A stretch of 64,000 nucleotides of DNA, from positions 18,776,006-18,840,005 of the forward strand of contig NC_080056.1 in NCBI RefSeq assembly GCF_026212465.1, in the 5' to 3' direction. A program made the position numbers and the translations under genes. The notes beneath the pieces are model-generated. The model was not told where the DNA came from. It saw nothing but the letters and a program-made list of their open reading frames with translations, and did not search any database. Below, one piece after another: positions 59,481 through 64,000 of the stretch (positions are counted from its first letter, which is position 1; each line of letters begins with the position of its first letter). The DNA comes from Amaranthus tricolor. Lineage: Eukaryota; Streptophyta; Magnoliopsida; Caryophyllales; Amaranthaceae.

Positions 59481-62065
59481 TGTAACACTCGAATTACCGT
59501 TCACTGGGTAAACAGGGTCATCACTGGGTGCGTTTCCCAAGAAACTGAAATGACACTTTCAAAACTAGGGCAAAGGGGTCACAAGCTCTTCAACGTGACT
59601 AACTCAGCTAAATCCCAAAACCAACATCTAACTAATACACAAGATAATCATACAATTTTCTACAAGTCCGATATAACCAGCACAACCAAAACAAATATAC
59701 ATTTATCCAAAAACCTAATACAAAACTACAAATTCCTACGTGCTCAGCTCAATATACATCCTTGGAACACTATTCAACACCGTTAACCCATTGTTCCCGA
59801 CCGGTTCCGATTTGTGATCAAACTAAACGATGTAAACAACAGGGAATCAGATTAAACTAAATGAGAAGTAACAATCCAAAACAACAAAACACAGCAATTC
59901 AAAACAATGGTTTAAAAGCAACATCAGTTCCCTAGATCTATGTGCACACAAGGAGTCTAGTTGATAGGCTTATCCAATAGCTCTAAGGCTATGTCACTTT
60001 CGGGTGAAGCTAGTCAATATCTCAATGACAATCGCTTCAAACAGGGAGTAGGGAACAACGTTCCTCAACTCCGTCAATGACCAGCTTGCAAGCCCGATCC
60101 ATTGACCATATCATAATATCAGCATAAACATTCACAACAATAATTGTCTCAACTATTTCCAATTTAAAAGAACTTTGATAAAAATGTTTTACAACAAAAA
60201 GTAGTCTGGCCAGACCCTTTAAGGGACTGTTACTACTCACCGACGATGTCGCCTCAAGGTAAAGAATCCAGCTATCAACTAGAAGGGTTCTTCGATGATA
60301 CCGTCTCCTGGAGCATAACAAGATCACAACATCACTAGAGAGCGTTCGACACTACTATACTAACATGTAACTTATTACATCTCCTCCTAAGACCGCAGCT
60401 TAACCAGAAGTTATGCTAGCATTCTAACCTTTAAAATCTCACAGTCGATTCATGAATATCAATTGCCCAATACTTTCTTATAAGCAACCATCTTCCACCA
60501 ATTTCGTAAATTCAATGTCCAGCCATCTCAAACTTACATATCAAGATTCACAAGGATTTAAGGTTACACCAAGACCCTTAATCTATTAGAATGCATTTGA
60601 ATAAACACAAAGGTCATTGTTTTTCCTACAATCAACAAGTCTCAACAGAATCTAATACTTCATCAAAAAATATTTAATTATCCAATTAATTTTCGACTCG
60701 AATCTCTACAAATCTCATGAAGACACCAAAACCCCAAAACGACTCTAACTATTTCAAAAATAGCAACACAAATTTGGAAAGAACAAAACGGAACCTCATT
60801 GTCGATTTTTATGACAGTCTACTAGTATTTTTGACATAACTTCCTCATACGAACTCATCTCGGGGTGATTCAAGTGCCCACACGACCGCAACTCAAAGTT
60901 CTACAAATCTCAAGCAGATATAAGAACCCAAAAACAATCAGAACCATCCCCAAAATAGCCAAAACAGAAAGTTCAGTTTCGAAACTGAAATTTCAAAATC
61001 CACAATACCAAGTTTTATACTAGAAATCAAATAACCCAATAACCAATACTAATCAACACTAGCAAGAACCCAATTACTAATTAAACTCATATATTCTAAT
61101 TAAATTCAAGTTGATGCTTAAATTTGATTTAAAAACCTCAAATTAACCATGAATACTAAACTACTACCAAAATTCAACAATCATTGTTTATTCTTAAGAA
61201 CTTAAACTACTTTAAAACATTCAATTTATACTAAAATAAAATAGCTTGTGGATTACCTTCATGAGCAAATCCTTTACTCAAGATCCAAAATCCACTTCAA
61301 ACACAAAAGGGATGGAGATGGTGATAGTATTAGACGTGTTGTCCTTCTTAAAGATGGGACTAATAAGGTTGAAAGAGTAGGTGGAAGTTGTGGTGGTGGT
61401 ACAAGACCCAAGGCCGGCTGGAGGGCTCCAAAATCGGCTGAGACAAGCTGCTATTTACTGGCGGCACACGCAGCAGTCAGTGGCCAGGCGTGCTGCTACT
61501 GCCGGTGACAGTTCGTGGGGAAAAGGGAGCGCAATCTCTGCTGCAGAGGCTGCTCGTGGAGGGGAAAAATGTGGCTTGTTGTGATTCCGGGGCTGCTGAA
61601 CCGTGACGGAGATGGAGAATGAGTGAGTCTAGTGTGAGGGAGGAAGGAAAATGGATGAGTATAAGGGTTTATTATTAAGGAGTTAACGTAATGAGTAATA
61701 AATTACGTGGCGAAATTACGATGACTCAACTTCATATTCATACTCACGAAAATATGAGATGGGTAATACACCCATATTTTTCGTCGTATAATATATTTTT
61801 CAATACTTTATTTAAATTTATTTTTATAAAGATAAGATAGTAATCAATTAATAAAATATAATCAAAATACACTTTTAGCGAAGTACACTTTATACGAATT
61901 TTATACATTAAATAAAATATACCTCTTTCTTGAAAATGTTAACAAATGGAATACTTGAGTCAATATTATCGAAATAATAATATTATTACTCGAATTAACT
62001 CACTTAATAACCCCAATCAGCTTAATAAACTTATAAATAAACTTTATTAAATGTAGTCTATTTCA
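59481..62065 (-). repeat. 5' LTR of the nested element
   Basis: 2585 bp, TGTAACACTC to GTCTATTTCA on the plus strand, followed by the GAAAA target duplication. It carries the same TATA-like, GC-rich (61370-61600) and donor-like (about 61256) features as the left copy. Confidence 0.93.
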
Positions 62066-63036
62066 GAAAATACCCATTTCTTGATTTAGAGTATGCTGCT
62101 GTAGTATTTGCTCTAAAACTAAGGCGCCATTATTTATTTGGGACTCCTTGTAAGATTTTCACAGATCATAAGAGTCTGAAATACATATTCACTCAAAAGG
62201 AACTGAATATGAGGCAGAGACGAGGGCTTGAGCTCATTAAAGATTATGAAACCGAGATCCTTTATCATCCTAGTAAAGCGAATAAAGTTGCAGATGCCTT
62301 AAGTCGAAGACCTCATAGCGGATCAAATTGACAAAGCTGTAGCTGCATTTGTGTCAAGATGTCTGATATGTCAAAAGATCAAGTCAGAGAGAAAGAAAGA
62401 AGCTAGGTTGACGCAACCATTGGATATACCTGATTTGAAGTGGGATTCCATTTCAATGGATTTTGTGGTTGGTTTGCCGAGGTCAAGGAGGGGTAATGAC
62501 TCTATTTTGGTTATAATCGATCGATTGACGAAGACTAGTCGGTTTATTGCTGTAAAAAAAACTTGGTCGGTGAAACAATTAGTTGAAATCTTTATTCGTC
62601 AGATAGTCAATTACATGGGGTGCCTAGAACTATTATTTTTGATAGGGATTCTAAATTCTTATCACATTTTTGGAAGGAATTACAAGAAGCCTTCGGAAAA
62701 AAGTTGAGTTTGAGTATTTCTTTTCATCCGGCTACTGATGGCCAGACAGAGAGAACTATTCAAACCTTAGAAGATTTGTTCCAATCTTGTGTGCTGGAGT
62801 TCGGAACTGATTGGGAATCAAGTTTAGCATTGGTGGAATTCTCCTACAATAATAGTTTTCATTCGAGTATCAGGATGGCACCATTTGAAGCTTTGTATAG
62901 GCGCAAGTGTAGAACTCCTTTGTTTGGGAATAAGTCAATTCCCTTAGTGAAAGTACTGTGGACTCACCACGGGGAACTGGAAGCGACTTCGGAAAAAGAA
63001 TTTGACATAAGAAGTCGATATCCGCATTTGTTTTAA
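62066..63036 (+). pseudogene. Chromovirus C-terminal RNase H and integrase, broken
   Basis: Continues the host pol after the nested insertion: [35 protein letters not shown], and [15 protein letters not shown] at the end of RNase H. The linker and most of the integrase zinc finger are deleted. It jumps to VSRCLICQKIKSERK at about 62352, then the catalytic core WDSISMDFVVGLPRSRRGND. A frameshift near 62618 precedes RTIIFDRDSKFLSHFWKEL and HPATDGQTERTIQTLEDLF. The D, D and E positions are present (MDFV, FDRD, QTER). After YRRKCRTPLF a second deletion removes part of the C-terminal domain, leaving LVKVLWTHHGELEAT and RYPHLF before the stop at 63036. Confidence 0.9.
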
Positions 63037-63046
63037 AGGTATGTAA

Positions 63047-63080
63047 ATTTCGGGGACGAAATTTCTTAAGTAGAGGAGAA
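63047..63080 (+). other. Polypurine tract of the chromovirus
   Basis: AATTTCGGGGACGAAATTTC followed by a purine-rich AAGTAGAGGAGAA directly before TGAAACAG of the 3' LTR. The CGGGGACGAAAT motif is characteristic of Tekay/Del-type plant elements. Confidence 0.85.
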
Positions 63081-64000
63081 TGAAACAGTTATAAAAAATT
63101 CTTTGTTAAAATTTACTATTTTAATAAGTAAAATGAGTTTGTCATTTTAAATGTAAAATTTTACTACAAATTTTAGATATCAGTTTTATTATTTGTAGGG
63201 ACAAAATAAATTTTACGACGAAAAATAGGGGTATATTATCTACCTCATACTTTAAGATGAGTATGATTATGAAGTTAAGCAAGCTAACTCATTCTTATTT
63301 ATAAACCGGTACACTCCATTTACATTTCTCCTTCATTATCAATTAGAGTAAAATTTCTGAAAAAAAAAATTCATCCTCTTCCAAAGCATAAACTCAATCT
63401 GAAAAATTGATGTTTACTTTTCCATTGTAGAAAAAGGAGAACACATCTAGTACTATTACCATCTCCATCTCTTTTGGGTTAGAAGTAAGATTTCTTTATG
63501 TGTTCTTTATTTCATACTTGTATATTAATTTCATCGCTAATAGGGCCTCAAATTGTTATTTGATTGTTTTATGTTAGGCTTTTTATGGTTAATTATAGTA
63601 GCATTAAGATGAGGCTAGTTTGAACTTCATCAAACCATTGAAGAACTTACTAGCTAAATTGGATCTTGGTTTTGATTTTCTAAAATTTTGTGTGGAATTA
63701 ATCTTGCTCAATGGTAACCCACAAACTATTCTATCTAAGTATTAATTGAATGTTTTAAATTAGTTTAGTAATTGTTGATTCAATTTGGGTATTATCAACT
63801 TAAATTAAGATGAGTTTATGAATTCAATCAGTAATTGGGTTGGTTTTATTGTTGATTAGTATTGGTTGATTGGGTTATTTGGTTTCTAGTATAAAATTTA
63901 GTATTTTGGATTTTGACAGAAATAGAGCATTCTGTTTTGGCCATTTTCGGGTCAGTTGTGATTGTTTCTGGGTTCTGGTGTCTGCATAAGATTTGTAGAG
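63081..64000 (+). repeat. Chromovirus 3' LTR (runs past the window end)
   Basis: Starts TGAAACAGTTATAAAAAA, with a TATA box at 63300-63305 and a CT-rich leader. It lacks about 30 bp near 63275 that are present in the upstream copy. It contains the 93-bp GT...AG segment missing from the upstream copy, and continues past CAATG/GTAACCC at 63714 into sequence related to the nested element's LTR (CACAAACTATTCTATCTAAG). Its end is outside the window. Confidence 0.88.
63485..63577 (+). other. Candidate intron inside the chromovirus 3' LTR
   Basis: 93 bp starting GTAAGATTTC and ending TTTTATGTTAG. The flanks GTTAGAA and GCTTTTTATGG are directly joined in the upstream LTR copy at about 50806-50816. 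The sequence is AT-rich, as plant introns are. An insertion into the 3' LTR is the alternative. Confidence 0.7.

Larger units (their letters stand above)
53586..62065 (-). mobile_element. Complete nested Ty3/gypsy-type LTR retrotransposon, internally deleted
   Basis: An 8480-bp element bounded by a perfect 5-bp target duplication GAAAA (53581-53585 and 62066-62070). Two LTRs of 2589 and 2585 bp flank 3306 bp of internal DNA. A primer binding site next to the right LTR and a polypurine tract next to the left LTR set the orientation as minus. The only recognisable protein remnant is the pol C terminus (57494-57853). Gag, protease, RT and the integrase core are absent, so it moved with help from another element or lost its genes later. 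It splits the host element's RNase H. Confidence 0.95.

Overview
The window is plant nuclear DNA, almost certainly from a eudicot pericentromere or other heterochromatic block. The reasons are a long AT-rich satellite array with a nucleosome-sized monomer of about 170 bp, plant-specific transposon families (CACTA/En-Spm, Ty3/gypsy Athila and chromovirus lineages, SIRE-like Ty1/copia LTRs), and no intact host gene. The species cannot be fixed from the sequence. I see no rRNA, tRNA, CRISPR or prokaryotic feature.

Layout. 1-17033: tandem satellite with several layers of higher-order repeat and a macro-repeat spaced about 10.45-10.5 kb. 17034-18652: a truncated SIRE-like LTR retrotransposon (one LTR, polypurine tract and a stub of internal DNA) lying in phase inside the satellite. 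18653-29132: satellite again, more diverged, with a different higher-order period. 29133-38443: a cluster of broken CACTA transposons of at least two families. A minus-strand TNP2/ORF2 relic meets head-to-head a plus-strand 3' end with its own subterminal repeats, followed by a deletion derivative carrying a Ulp1-like protease gene that is interrupted by a duplicated transposon end plus satellite. 38444-42085: satellite. 42086-42207: a CACTA terminus abutting the next element. 42208-50229: a 5'-truncated Athila element (pol, downstream env-like ORF, 3' noncoding, start of the 3' LTR) with a 1199-bp solo LTR inserted in its reverse transcriptase. 50230 to the window end: a chromovirus-type Ty3/gypsy element whose RNase H domain is split by a complete 8480-bp LTR retrotransposon in the opposite orientation (53586-62065, 2.59-kb LTRs, GAAAA target duplication, initiator-Met-type primer binding site).

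All protein-coding material is transposon-derived and broken by stops, frameshifts, deletions or nested insertions. It belongs to DNA-transposon mobilisation (TNP2 transposase plus ORF2/Ulp1 proteins binding subterminal repeats) or retrotransposition (gag, protease, reverse transcriptase, RNase H, integrase).

The most unusual signal is in the chromovirus. Its upstream LTR copy (50371-50942) precisely lacks a 93-bp GT...AG segment present in its downstream LTR (63485-63577), and it joins directly from an LTR splice-donor position to gag, with no primer binding site. That is the pattern expected of DNA copied from a spliced read-through RNA. Other notable items are a candidate leader intron and 5'-UTR-like region before the Athila env-like ORF, repeated polypurine-like motifs in the nested element, and transposon ends that duplicated together with satellite DNA.
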